Shown piece by piece: positions 24,121 to 36,819 of a DNA stretch of 64,000 bases. The DNA is taken from assembly GCA_012845835.1 (NCBI GenBank), contig JABAKD010000011.1, positions 9,672,381 through 9,736,380 of the forward strand, read 5' to 3'. Source of the DNA: Undaria pinnatifida. Its lineage: Eukaryota; Sar; Phaeophyceae; Laminariales; Alariaceae. The translations under genes and the position numbers were made by a program. Under the pieces are notes generated by a model. That model had not been told where the DNA came from, searched no databases, and worked only from the letters and a program-made list of their open reading frames with translations. Within the stretch, counting starts at the first letter, position 1. Every line of letters begins with the position of its first letter.

Positions 24121-25724
24121 AGTTCCCTGGAAAGGATACAGCATAGACTACAGCACCACCAGCAGCAGCAGCAGAGGAGCAGCAGTAGTAGCAGTGGCAT
24201 ACGAGAACATGCAGTGTTGACAGTTGGCAGTCGGAACTCACCGTGCCGTGTTGAGCATGAAGAGCTCCATACCAGATCCAATAGCGAATGAGACCGAAAC
24301 TTACTGCGCCAGGGCCGTCGTCGAAAACTTGCTGACTCGTATTAATAGCGATCGTCTGCAAACACGTCGAAGCCACCCAAAACCGACCGTGCTGCGTTTC
24401 TTTTCTCTCGAGGCTGCTTTTTGACTTTTGACTAGGCTTGCAAGGGTCTCTCGAGGCTGCTTTTTGACTTTTGACTAGGCTTGCAAGGGTTTCGAATTAT
24501 TGTAGAGGCGGCAAAAAACGGGACTTTTTACTCTTACCCCAGAGCAGGCAGGAGAAACAAGCAGAAAGCAATGGTGCAGCAGCTGGGGGAACGAGCCTGT
24601 GGGTGGCCGCTCATGCCGTAGGTGCGTATTACAGGTGTGTGTGATTGCGTCAGCTTGCTCGAAATGCCTGTGAGCTCGTTCCGAGAGAGACAAATGTGAT
24701 TGTTGCTGGGTGCTTTTTGGGTGATCTTTTTTCGTAACATGATGACTATTTCTGTGCTGCAGTATGTTCCCATGTTCCCATATGCGACACCGGAACCGCT
24801 ATATGTAAGGCAGTGAAGTCGGGCGTGGGCTACTTCATATCAGCAGCTGCTGCAGCACTGGTTATGCGGGGACGAGGTTGCGAGTTGCAATCTGCGTCAC
24901 AGCTGCAAGCGATGGTTGGACATAGTCGGCAGCCGGCAGCAGACTTCTATCAGCCACGTGCAAGTTGTTGTTGATTTTTCTCGCCGGATTGCATGTTGGA
25001 TTATTGATTATTTATGATTTGCTCGGTGAGTGAGCGGAGACCTGCAATATTTGGAGACGATATGCAGACATATGGCAGTCGAGCTTGTCATAACGTCAGA
25101 ACCCCAAAGCCCCATCTACTAGAAAGAACTTTCTGATACAGATACAGATACAGTTCCTACCCCATTCCGGAAGTCGCCCTTATCGGCATACTCTCCTTTT
25201 CTCCCACCTCTCAGTCATCCTCAGCGCTTATTTTATTATTCTATTTTTGTTCGTCCCATATATTATCCTCGCACTACGTATCGCGCTCCGTCCCACTGAC
25301 AACCAAGATCCGGGGTCACATAGCCGGCCCTTCTGCCCCTTCAGTATTACGTGCCTTCATTTTTAGATTTTCCGGATCGGTCGGCGAATGTATCTTTGGT
25401 CTATTTTGGTCAAAAGGTCAAGGCGAAAGACGTTGAGTTTGAGGACGTGAGTTCGAGCCCCACAGACCCTACAGCAGGTGTATTTTTTTTGCAATATCTC
25501 TGTGTTCCTCTCTGTACAGCGCAGTTAATCGGGGTCGGTTGGGGTCCGACTCGTCGGAAACAGCAAAAACTGCTGCTGCTGCCGCTTCTGCGCTAGGCAT
25601 AAATGGCAAGCGTCTTCTCGCAGCGGTGGCGAGCTATGGAGTGCGATGCTTCTCGACCCTCCCTCCCCGTTTGGGCTGCCATTTCCGCCGAAGCCTTCAT
25701 GCGGCGGTAGGGATCCAATAGGTG
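24121..25724. other. Non-coding stretch
   Basis: A perfect 44-bp tandem duplication (containing GAGGCTGCTTTTTGACTTTT) lies at about 24,405-24,491. A weak tRNA-like stretch at 25,393-25,476 is treated under rejected items. No gene recognised. Confidence 0.4.
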
Positions 25725-26215
25725 AGCCGGTGGGGAGGCGGGGGAAGAGGGGGGGGGAGGTTAGATGTTGGGGGTAGAGCGTCTGAGAGGGGGGAGAACG
25801 GGGGGCAGGTTGGATGTAAAGAGCAGAAGGGAGGGTGGATATAGGGATGGGTGGGAAGGGGTGAGAGGAGAGAAGGGGACGAGGGGGTGGGGAGGTATAG
25901 GAGAGAAAAAGGATCCGTGGGGGGGAAGGGTTGGTTGAGGGGTAGGGGGGGAGAGAGGGGAGAAAATGGGAAGGGGACGGGCGGGGGGGGCGGAGGGGAT
26001 AAAAGAGGGGGAGCCGGGGGGAGGACAGGTGTGCGGCGGGGGGGAAGAGGAGACATGGAGAGGGGGGGGGGAGCGAAAGGTAGGGGCGGGGGTGATGGGG
26101 GGGTGGGGGGGGCAGAGAGGGGGGAAGAGCGAAGGAGATTGGAGCGGAAGGAACTTGGACGTGGTAGAATGGAAGAGGGGTTGGATGTGAGGAGGGGATG
26201 CGGCGGTGATCTGGG
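25725..26215 (+). repeat. 490-bp G-rich purine tract
   Basis: Nearly pure G/A on the plus strand, with dozens of GGGG runs. It produces Gly/Arg frames on plus and Pro/Ser frames up to 247 codons on minus, all explained by composition. Confidence 0.92.
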
Positions 26216-26491
26216 GGGAGGCTGCTGCGCACGTGTCGGAGCTATATGTACCGGCACGACTCCCCAAAGCGGGATACGTTTGCCCCTACAGCTGTTGCAC
26301 CTGCTTGATCTGGAGTTTCCCGTACAGAGACGCCCCCCCTGACCACTGATGGGGGTAGCTGGGATATGACACGTCGCCGGGTCCGATAAAGGGTTAGGGT
26401 CAGCGTAGAGCACCAAGGTGATTCCACAGATACCAACCAATGCTAGCTTTTCTTCGCAATCACTAGAGATGCATCGTCCATTGTTTTGTGC

Positions 26492-26535
26492 TCGATCTCG
26501 AAAGGGATGCGTGGTCAGTGGTCAAACGAGTAAGA
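26492..26535 (+). mobile_element. LINE 3'-end scrap
   Basis: TCGAAAGGGATGCGTGGTCA and the bases after it match the end of the LINE fragment at 35,231-35,275 (minus). In that frame it reads SRKGCVVSGQTSK versus YRKGCVVNGQMTK. Too short to say more. Confidence 0.45.
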
Positions 26536-26639
26536 CAAGAAACGCATGAGTACGCCGCGCTCCCTGCCCCTCCCCTCCCCTCCACGCTGACCCTTCGATC
26601 CCCCGCTCACCTTCCCTTCAAGTTCCCCCAAATATGGAA

Positions 26640-26850
26640 AACCCACTGCTATTTTGCCCTTGTCGTTGCTTGCTCGTGCGGAATCACGGAACGCAGCTGC
26701 CTCCACGCAGATACCAGAGGCGACCTTGCGGGAGTGTTAGTAAGACTGTGGGCAGGCGTGCCGGCACGTTCACGCGACGGGGCGCATCCGGGCATGAAAC
26801 CGGCGAAACTTCTCTTGAGCGACGAAGGTGGGGAACGTCCCCTCCGCCGC
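26640..26850 (+). repeat. Diverged repeat, inverted partner of 19,320-19,800
   Basis: See the partner. CACGTTCACGCGACG is shared, and flanking positions agree at perhaps 60%. The rest of 26,851-27,659 holds nothing I can support. Confidence 0.45.
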
Positions 26851-27992
26851 CTCCTTATGCGCTGGGATTGTTCTTCCTTTTTCGGCGCGCACTTCTTTTT
26901 TGTTTCTTGGCGCCCGGTTGTTTCTGGTCTCCTTTATTTCGTGTAGGCCTTGTTTTAGGAGGGCAGGGCAGTGAGGGGTGGCTTTTTTGTTTTTTTCAGA
27001 TGGCTGGACGAAAACACAGACAGGCAGGCAGGCGAGCGAGGAAAAAAGCGGCACGTTTCATTTTTTCCGAAGCTGTGTTGTTCGTTCTTGGCAAGAGCTA
27101 GAGTTTTATCGGATTGTTTACGTTCCTCGAGTAGCACTTTTCGCTTCCTCCAACGCGGTTTTTGGGTGTGTAGTAGTCAAACCTCCTCATGTGAGAAACT
27201 AGCCTCTCAAAAACAGATAGTGTAATTCCATGTTACCATAGCATGCGTTTTAAGCAAGGTTGGATGGGAGCTGTTGCACAGAAGTTATGATGTGTCGGAT
27301 GTTGGCCTTCTTAGCCCTTGTTCGGCTTCGTAATTGATCCAACTCCAATCTCAAGCATTGTCCGCAAAGAGTTGTGGGTGGCGTGGTATGATAACGGGGT
27401 TGACGGCAGTGTAATCAGTTTTCACCCATACGTACATCCACACACATACCTTGCTTGCTTCCTGTCAGATACCCAATTGTCCCCCCGCCCCCTCCCTTTT
27501 TTGTCAGCCTGATTCATTTGCCTTGCGCCTCGATTGACGAGCCACCCAAGATAGTAGTGACCATTTTTTTGTTTTTGACCTAGGTGATGGTATTGTTGAT
27601 CGGATTACGCTTTCCTTTGTTATCAAATCAGTGAGTGTAGGGGGTTGGTAGAGAGTTGCTCATGTGAAAAGCCTACGAAACAAAACGGTGCTCCCCCGTA
27701 CCGTAGCTTTGCGAGGAGTCGTCAATAATCGCCCGAGCTTATTCCGCGCTTTTCTTGCGTTTCTACGGCCCGTTCCGCGGAAAAACGCTCGCGTGAGAAA
27801 CGCCCGGTTAGCCTCCTCGCCTTATCATCAACCGTTTGTCGGATATCGTGCACATTTCGTTATTTCGCTCCCCCCCCCCCCCTCCCACCATGTTTGTCAG
27901 TGAAACGCCAGCCCCTCGCCCTGCGCACATTAGTATCCGACATCTGTCAGAAGCGTTAGTCGCTATATATAATCCCATGTGTTTCTCTTGTT

Positions 27993-28340
<348 letters not shown>

Positions 28341-29987
28341 ATGTTTGTGCAGGTATGGCTGCGGCGGCAGCGGTAGTGTAAGCGATGACGGTTGTCGTTG
28401 GCGGCGAAAGGGCAGTGGGTGCTGTGGCGATGGCAGTAGCGGTGGCGGGGCTCGAGCGAGGCAAGCGCATAGCCAGCCATGCCCGCGCCTGGCGACCGGC
28501 GGAAGTGGCATCCGGAGTTGACATGTCGACTCCTGGTATTCCCCATCAGACAGCGTAGCGTCTAGGAGAAGGGGGGGCGGGGCGAGGACGGGGGCGCTGT
28601 TGTGCGTGTCGATGGTGTCCTTGGACAAGCCTTGGTTGTGCCCAGTGTTGGCGAGTTATTATTGGGGGGGGCTGGGGGGGGTGGGAACGGGGTCGGGTGG
28701 CATCGACTAACCGCTGCTGTTGACGACACGCCCGACATTCTGCTAGAGCTTGAGGCTTGGCAATCGATCGGAGTTTGTGGTTCATTCTCGGCTCAGTGTG
28801 GCAGCTGCCTGGATGCATATAATGAGGTCGCAAAATTAGGCTGTCTCATTAGCCCTTTCACCACTGCGAAAAGTAGGCTACACTACTTCCATGTGGTTTG
28901 TATGCAAAAACATGTACCAGTAAGCAGTTACGCCTTTAAATGGGTTTCACTGGGCTTTTATGTTGTTTTTTTTCAGTTGCTGGTCGGGTGGGTTGTTTGG
29001 GTGAGCGGGTTGGTGAGTTGGATTAGGAGGGTGGAGGGCGGGGGGGGAGAGCGGCCAGAGAAAATAGGGAGAGAGGGTACAAGTCTATCGTTGTGACGGG
29101 TGACTTATTAATATCCTCGTTCTCGAATCCGATCCTCGGTTGTCCTTTCGGATATTCTCTGGCTTGTTTTCCGACGGGCGGAAAGGAATATGCTAGGAGA
29201 TGCCGTGACACTAACTTGTGCGGGCGTAGGATTTGATGTGTTTGCTTGTTTTTTTTGTTTGCCCGGGGCCTCCCTTATATTGCTCACCAAGAGCCGACCA
29301 GAAAGTGGCCTCATGTGCAGGAGAGCATTTTGGGGTTTTGGCAGGACTAGAACTAAGACTTTACCTCGGCGAATTGTTTGCTGGGTGTGGCGGCGGTGGG
29401 AATCTCCTGCTCTGTTAGTACGCTCAAATTTTTTTGTTGCCCTTTCGTTTCCTTTTTTTTGCGTTTATTTTTATCATTTGACTTCTTTGCTCTCCCCGAA
29501 GTATAACAGTATGCGAGCAGGAGCATCAGGCGGCCCAGTTTTCGAGTTGGTGTGTGCTGTCCTACTGTAGATATGGTCGGCCGCCCGGCGGTGGGAGGCG
29601 CGCGGGGTGGTTCGGTCGATCCAACCTTTGATAATGCTCATGGTGTTGGCATTTGGTCGTGGAGTTTGTTCACTGGACAACGACAACGACGAACGATGGC
29701 GACGGCGAGTTCGTGCGACTGATCTCAGTGCGGGCTCACGGCTGCCCGTACAGTATGATGTATGGTGTGTGTTCGCCTTGCCTGCTTGGGTTTCCGTTGT
29801 GCGGAGGCCTCTGTACGGACATCTCGACGGGTAATCATCGTTGTTGTCATTGACTTGGATGCGGTGCGCCTTGTCCTTATCTTTGCCGCCATTGCACGCC
29901 GTGAGGCGGGAGTGAGCGGGGCAGGGCAGGGCGTGAGAGAAAGGACGGCGTTTTGCAGCAGTAAAGTCGTGACCGAATAACTGTTGT

Positions 29988-30140
29988 CACAGCTCACGCT
30001 ATCGCTACAGTGGATCCGAAGGGTGCGCCAGCTAGCGTTGGGTTGCGAAAGCAACTAAGTTAAATCGATACACGATGCGTATGGAAATACGTGGAAGTAT
30101 GGTGAGCTTAAGCTTTATTTTTCCCCGTCCGCCGGAGGAT
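29988..30140 (+). mobile_element. SINE-like repeat copy with A-rich tail
   Basis: 153 bp matching 36,820-36,974, from CAGCTCACGCTATCGC to CCGCCGGAGGAT, followed by the A-rich TAAAAGAAAACAAAACTAAAAA. A conserved 3' end with an A-rich tail points to a retroposed SINE or LINE tail. Confidence 0.55.
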
Positions 30141-33100
30141 TAAAAGAAAACAAAACTAAAAACTGTTGTCGTTTGTTTGTTTTTTTGTTTTTTTTGGCGT
30201 GCTCTGAGGCACTGGCGTTGCGGTATTGCGACGGTGTCGAGAGTGGTGGCAATATGTGTTGCTGATACAGCAGTTTTTAGTGCAGTGTTAGAGCAGCAGT
30301 AGAGTGGAGTATCTAGGGGCTGGGTGCGGCTGACGGTGGCGAGGGGTGAGAAAGACCAAGGACAAAGGAAGAGGCTTATCAAAAATAGCACGTGTCCAAG
30401 GGAGCAGCAGCTCCAACCGGAAACAATAATACACACAACATTTTGCTCCAGCATGATTTGGTTTTTCAGCATGGTTTGGGTTTGGGTAGGTTTCAGGATC
30501 TGTGTCCCTCTTTAGACCACGGGTGAACTTGCCGACTAGTTTTCGTCCAAATCGGTTGTCGTCATGCAATATGAATTGCCGCCAAAGTTGGTTGAGCGCT
30601 GAAACCAAGGAAGAAACCACCGCGGTTCGACCTTTTGTTCGAGCAGGCACACATTATATCAATCAGGAAAGGGGGAGACATCGATACCGCTGAGGAACAA
30701 CCCCTACGGCGATGATTGTGCGGAGACCGGTAGCGCCAGTCTCCCCCCCCAAAAAAAAATCCCCATCTATCCTATTGTAATCTGTAGTGAGCTTTATTGT
30801 ATTTTTCGCGTTGTCCACCCTTGATCTTTGGTTATTTTTGTCACCTTTTCCTTGTTGTATCGGATCCCAGGCGCCAGGCATTCCTTGCCCGTGGCATCTG
30901 CATTGCCTCACAAAGGGGGCTATTATCGACTACTACTGCTAGTAGGCAATAGAAGTAGACGACGATCAGCAAACGCTAGCAGGAAACGGGAAATAGGCAA
31001 GGCGGCGACCGCCCCCAATTGGGGTGGGCACAAGCACCCCCCGCCTCGCATCCCCACGTGCCTCGACCAATACTGCAGCAGTGTCACCACGCTTTACAGC
31101 CGATGGCGCAATCAGGGGGCAAAGGCAGGCTCACTCTAATCCGAGCACTTCTTCCTGCAACAACGTACGGCAAGAAACCTAACACTGCTGTTGATCCCCC
31201 CTGGATACTATTAATAGTATTTCGGGAAACAAGAGCGCCGGCTTCACCAGACTCGCCCTCCCTTGAAGATGTTGATATTACTACTACCATATACCTCGTA
31301 GCCCCCCCTCGTCGCTCGTGCGATCGTATCGTCGAAGCGGTCTGCAGGTAGCACCCATCTTACAGCATACACTCGCACTACAGGCTACGGGGTGAAACAA
31401 GCAAAGAGCGACAAGCCAGTACTGCTTGCTCAGCAGATACGCCCACGCTTTGCGAGGCACGTGTACTTCCAGAGCACTGTCGTCCCCAAGGAAGCGACTC
31501 AAATCCGATTCAAGGCAGGCCTAATCTGTTGAAACCCACTCGCCCAACTTTCGACGAGACCACCCATATCCAAATGGTAGGCGTTTTTACGAACGGAAAC
31601 AAGAGGTGCACGCCGTGCCACCACCCGACCATCTTCCACCTTCCCCCCTACCTCCCCTAACCACTCTCACCCCACCACATCCCCAACACAAACCAACACC
31701 CCCACCACGCTCGTTGAATAGAGAATACAGTTAGTTGTATAAAATCGACAAAAAAAACATCGACATCGATCCCAACCCTCCAATAAAGAATACGTATACA
31801 CGGAACGAAAACACGAGAGGAAGAAAGTCGGGACGGATCACCAAAACCACTCTCCTCGCTTCAATTTGGGATACAGGTATGACAAATTGATACAGAACAC
31901 GATAAGGCCGAACGTGTTGTACAACGTGTGAGACCAGAAGAAGGTGAACGGCGGGGGCATTATGGTATTATTGTGGTATTATCCTCCCCACCGCCAACAA
32001 GAGAACCACAACACGCCATATCATATCATACTGCACTTGTACTCGTATAGACTACCCACAGTGCGTAATCGTTCCTGCTGGGCACTACCCTTCATATTAA
32101 TAGTACAACCTTAGTAATATAATACTAGTAGTAGCCAGCACCGCTATAGATGTAGTCTAAGTGTAAGAACCCTTTTCAAAGTATATTCATACCAGTACCC
32201 TAATAAAGGTCCCTATATTTCCGTCCATAATGGTAATGTATGCGGCACATGACACCTGACGCACTCACAGTGAAACCGGAGGTGTCAGCCTACTGCTGTA
32301 CTCGTGCTGGGCAGTACACTAACAGTACAATACCGTAACAAAAGCAATGTTCAGTGTAGCGCACTCTCCTTTTTAGTCTGTATATCTCGAGCTAAGAAGG
32401 AAAAGCGAAAAAACGGTGCAAAATCGTGCCTATGCGGTTCTAGATACTGTAGAGTATTTCTGAGTACTACTACTGCTGTATCATCATCGCACCTCAAAGG
32501 AGCGAAAATCATCCTGTTGCTCAAGTAAGTGTCCAGTGCTCTAATTTCAGGTCATATCATACCAATTCACGCCCTTTTCACGTCCCAATGACAACTGTCA
32601 ACTATCCACCCCACACTTTGCAGCCGCGGTTTGACTACGGTAATACCAGGTATAGTATATGGGAAGGATAATATAGTGAGTGCTGTGTGCTGTATGCTGT
32701 GCCAGCGATTTACCTGTTTGGCAGCGTTTTTTTTCTTAACGGCGCAACAAAACAAGTATTATCTGTACAGCAGCACGGAGTAGTTTCTACTTCAAGAAAG
32801 GGAACTGAAAGACTCAACACGTCGATTTCCACTCCGCTTTTTTCTACGAGGTGCAACATTCCTATCAATACTACACTGCGCCCACCAATCACCCCCGCCC
32901 AAAAGGAAAGTCTTAAGAGGAGGCGTTCGTGCAGTGTATGAGTGTCGCCGACGTCTCCTTTGGCACTTGACACCTTCCACATCTCCCATACCATCCACCC
33001 ATCACCCATGCAGGATATGCCGTGTACTCAAAACTTGAACGCGTTGAGCACTGGCAGACAAAACACCAATAATAAATGGTACGATAACAAAAAAATGCTT

Positions 33101-33169
33101 ACCACACCCATCTATGCATTTTTTAGGGATATATATGTACGATTATACTTTTTTTTTTTATCACCCTGT

Positions 33170-33262
33170 GCGTTAATTCGCCAGCCCGGTTTCGAACCGT
33201 CACCACTCTCAGCGCAATCGCCAGGAAGGAAGGATGTCGATCTACCGCTGAGCCATTATATT
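33170..33262 (-). ncRNA. tRNA-like sequence with A and B boxes (SINE head or tRNA relic)
   Basis: On the minus strand TGGCTCAGCGGTAGA fits a tRNA A box and GGTTCGAAACC fits a B box, 57 bases after the A-box start. That spacing suits a long-variable-arm tRNA. The acceptor arms do not pair and no clean anticodon stem forms, so it is not a working tRNA by eye. A tRNA-derived SINE head or a decayed tRNA gene are the likely readings. Confidence 0.5.
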
Positions 33263-33729
33263 GTTCGTAGTAGCAAGACCTTCATGCCTCAAAACAACAA
33301 ACGAAAAAGTACTGCTTGACGAACCAACAAGTAGGATAGACTATGGCCGGCAAACACATCTCTAAAACCTCCACCGCCTGCGTGCTACCTCCTTGCCCGC
33401 AGCCGCCGCCTTCCTGGCGGCCACCGCCTGTCGGGTGCGAGACGAGACCCCATCCGTCCCTGAAGGCACCTTCTTCGGGCCTCGGACGGAGGGGGCGGTA
33501 TTCTCGGCATGTTTTTTCTGTGTCCTACCGGCGCTCCTATAGCAGCAGGCAGTGGAAAATGGGTAACACAGGGGGGGGGCGGGGGCGGTGGAGAGGGTGG
33601 CATTTGATTTACCCGCGTTGTGTGCCGTAGCCGGCCAACGGCTGCTACCGACGAAGATGCTGCCAGAGACCGAACAATACCAGGTGTTTTTTTTAGTTTT
33701 CCCTTGGTTTTCTTCTGTTACCACCTACC

Positions 33730-34139
33730 TGTTAAAAGTATGAACCTTGGATTCAAATCTAAGTTAATGCGCAGTCTATTCGCACGAATAAGATATGCAG
33801 TTGAATCTTAAGTTGAATCTTACGTTGAATCTTCGGTGTAACCTAGATGTAAACGTAGATTTGAGTATGTTAAGGTTGTCCCGTTGTCCCGGTATTCTAC
33901 CGTACTATGGGCATTGTTCCGTGATGATCAGGTGGTGATGCACCCCACCATGATCACTCTCCCAACTCTCCCAACTTTCCCAATTCTTCTTCTCTTCTTG
34001 GCCTCAAGAGCCCTTTCCAAACTATCCTTTTTCTTTCTTATCACAAGTGATCTTAACAGACACTTCGGTGCCACCTCTGCATCTCTTCGCATAGAAGACA
34101 GAGCCTTCACACAACCATTGTGTTCACAGGCTATTCACA
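33730..34139 (+). mobile_element. Solo LTR of the copia-type family
   Basis: 410 bp, the same length as the LTRs at 852 and 4,986, in plus orientation, from TGTTAAAAGTATGAACC to GGCTATTCACA. It differs from them by a handful of substitutions. The flanking 5-mers, 33,725-33,729 and 34,140-34,144, are both CTACC. A single LTR with an intact target duplication is the product of LTR-LTR recombination. It sits in copy C only. Confidence 0.93.
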
Positions 34140-34914
34140 CTACCTACCTGCTGGGAATATTTCTGACGTTTATGAATATGGTCGGCGTTGAAACGCGCAC
34201 TGCACTATGCCCGATGGCAAGCGAAAGAATAAGAGTATCATCTTCAAGAATATACAAGAATATTACACTGACTGTAAATATTTTCAGCGTTGCGTTGAGG
34301 CAACCTGACACTATTCATAATAGTATCACCGTGCCGAATGGTTCTATCAAGAGCACCACACCAGTTACTTCAGACTATGTAAGGTCAACACTTTTACTGT
34401 TTTTATACTGCAAAAATGACCGTACAGTAATTCCAAGTAGTCGGTGGGCACCTAAAACGCGACAGAGCGTGTTTCTACAGGGGTAAATAATTCATTCCCG
34501 TACCTAAGGCGGCCTGCCATCCCTTCGGCCTTCTCGGGGCCGGCCATGACGGTTCGGGTGGAGGACCTGTCTCGTGGGGCACGACAATGAAACACAAACA
34601 TGTCGGAGAGGGCGGCCGGCGGCGGGAGAGCAAGCAATAATAGCTAAGTGCTGCACAATTATGTGGTTTAGCAGCGGTATTTTTGGAAGGCAGGGCAAAT
34701 CAAAATGCCGGGACCCTTGGGGAGAGGAAGGGGTCAATACTCAAACTACTAGTACTATCGTATGAATGAAGAAAAAAATGGAAGTGTGTACTCCCCAGGT
34801 CAGGCCTGCCACATCGCACGATAGGTAGCATATTTTGTGGGTGTTGAAAAACGTCAGCCAACCAAGCAGCGTAATTTCGTCACCACAATATTAATAGGAG
34901 GCAGATTACCGCAC

Positions 34915-35001
34915 CTTGCGGCAGACGCGCGCTTCGTCTCCCCGCTGGGAGCAGCCACTTGAGCTGCGGGTTTCGTCTTCACAGTGCGGCTCTCGGTGCT
35001 C
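34915..35001 (-). other. Exon-4-like copy of the gene 1/gene 2 family
   Basis: The minus strand reads CCGTTCCAG then GAGCACCGAG, as at the exon-4 acceptors near 37,987 and 51,459. Homology includes the upstream intron end. In phase 2 it encodes STES followed by a Lys/Ala/Thr-rich stretch ending KRASAA, then a donor AAG/GTGCGG. The exon would be 87 nt, phase 2 at both ends, so it could be spliced in or skipped without a frameshift. It lies 3 kb downstream of gene 1 on the same strand and may be a further exon of it or a stray copy. Confidence 0.45.
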
Positions 35002-35229
35002 CTGGAACGGAACGACACGACGAAAAAGAAACCAGGTGTGGCCGGTCGGGGGGGGTGGGGGGGGGGTTGTTTTGGGCGTGTTCTGTGGAAATTATTTTTT
35101 GCAGCGGCAAGAGCGGGAGGAACGAGGGGGGAGCGGGGTTACGCTCGGGGGCAGGGGGGGGGAGCGGGGTTACGCTCGGGGGCAGGGGGGGGGTACTGTG
35201 AAGGTGTCGTGGCATTTGTTGCTTGCCTC

Positions 35230-35769
35230 TTAGTCATTTGACCATTGACCACGCATCCCTTTCGATACGGAGCGCCGTTCCTACTCCACATAGAGACACC
35301 TCCAATATTTGGACGCTCACTACGCTTCTGCTATATACTACATCGAAACTGTTTGCTTATATCCTATCCCCGTTCTGTTTCGCCGTCTGCAGCCACCGTC
35401 TATCTCCTAGGATTGCGATCGTTTTCTCGCTACTCTCTAGTCTACCAAGCTCTTCCATGTCACATCCGTCTATTTCCTCATCCCCTCTTCTAGTGCATCC
35501 CGTTCCTCCTTGCATTTTTCACATTCTCCTACTTTGTGAGTCCTACTCTCTGTTGTTGTGCCACACGGGCACATATTTGTAGCCACGTCCTCCTCCTCCC
35601 GACTACTGATATGTCCCTCTCTTCTTTCTAGTAGGTCCAGGTCCCCTGCACGAAATCGAAGTTTCAGTTTGTCGCGTAGTGGGCCCATTGTTGGGCCGTG
35701 TAGATACATTTTCACTCCAATATCTTCCCTCAACCCCCCGTAGATCTCTAAGTGCTTCTCCTCTTTCAC
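35230..35769 (-). pseudogene. 3' end of a LINE reverse-transcriptase ORF, broken
   Basis: From 35,769 downwards the frame encodes LKLRFRAGDLDLLERREGH, then a cysteine/histidine stretch (CPCG, a later His, then CEKC) and KEERDALEEGM. This resembles the C-terminal Cys/His region after the thumb in LINE ORF2 proteins. Near 35,475 the frame shifts by one; the next frame continues IDGCDMEELGRLESSEKT, then ILGDRRWLQTAKQNGDR, meets a TAG at 35,331-35,333, and continues SERPNIGGVS to GCVVNGQMTK. No catalytic domain is present, so this is a 5'-truncated, decayed copy. The LINE assignment is by eye. Confidence 0.6.
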
Positions 35770-36408
35770 CTCATTTCTTAGCGCCTGCCTTCGGGCAGCG
35801 GGGGTGTAGCTTCAACAGGTTAGCTCTGAAACAAATCACGAAAAACCATTCGCTCGCTACAGAGTACCTGCTGGCACTCTCTATAAAACAAGAACAGAAA
35901 AAAAAACATCACGAAGATTGAGACGATGAAACACGACATCTGATATGACGTACCGTTGTTAACGCTGTGACACGTTCAGATGTCATAGTATAATCACCGT
36001 TGAAATCCCGTAATCTCATTGTTGAATTCAGGCAATGTACTGCTGTACTACCAGGGATACCTATGGTCACCATACCGTATTACACAACACTTGGGACGAT
36101 GCACATTGTCGGGCTTCCATCATAGGGGAATCTACCGTGCGTGGTACAAATCCTGTGTAAAATCACGCGAAACGGGATATAGTCCCCTGTGTTCCCGCGA
36201 TAGGAGTGTTTGTTCTCCAGTGCCCATCAAAACCGGTACAGCGAAAATTTCAATCTCCCGAACGTTCCCGTCCAAAAGGGTATCGTCCAATTGTGGATAT
36301 AAATATATATACATCCGCTCCCGCGTGAAATTGTACTGCGTAATATCGGTAATGCCCGTGCTCTTCCGACACCGAATAGTACATTTCCGGCGAACAAAAT
36401 GCTGCCCA
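35770..36408. other. Non-coding stretch
   Basis: No gene or repeat recognised. The frame at 36,019-36,459 ends in the poly(T) of the next element and has no domain. Confidence 0.3.
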
Positions 36409-36540
36409 TTTTTTTTTTTTTTTTTTTTTTTTCATCCTCCGGCGGATGGGGAAAAATAAAGCTTTAGCTCACCACACTTCCACGTATTTTCATATGCGTC
36501 GTGTGTCGATTTAACTCAGTTGATTTCGCAGCCCAACGCC
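36409..36540 (-). mobile_element. SINE-like repeat copy, minus orientation
   Basis: A T(24) run (the A tail on the minus strand) followed by CATCCTCCGGCGGATGGGG and about 100 bp that are the reverse complement of 36,866-36,974. Together with the next copy it forms inverted arms of about 108 bp with 325 bp between them. Confidence 0.55.
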
Positions 36541-36819
36541 CAAATACCGCAATAAAAAAGGGCTACTACTACTATGGCTTGGGGATCCTGCGAGTTATCC
36601 GACGTTGTGTGTCAATCTTCCCCATTAGCGCCTCAGGCAGAGGAAAGGTGGTGGGCATGTTTGAAGATTTTTCAATTATTCCACCGCACCTGACCCTCAA
36701 ATTCAAAGAAGATCCACCGCACCTGACCCTTAGGGGTCAGGCCGGGTCGACATACTCACGCATCCGTATACAACGGCAGCTTGCGCCGCCGGAGTAGGAA
36801 CGGGGACCGTCGATAGGGA

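Noticed and set aside
25393-25476. tRNA-Leu-like stretch with GTTCGAGCCC and a following T-run
   Set aside because: The acceptor pairs only partly, no acceptable anticodon arm forms and the A box is poor; probably chance or a very old relic.
25525-26440. Pro/Ser-rich and Gly/Arg-rich frames of 160-247 codons
   Set aside because: Products of the purine tract; several phases are open together and there is no domain.
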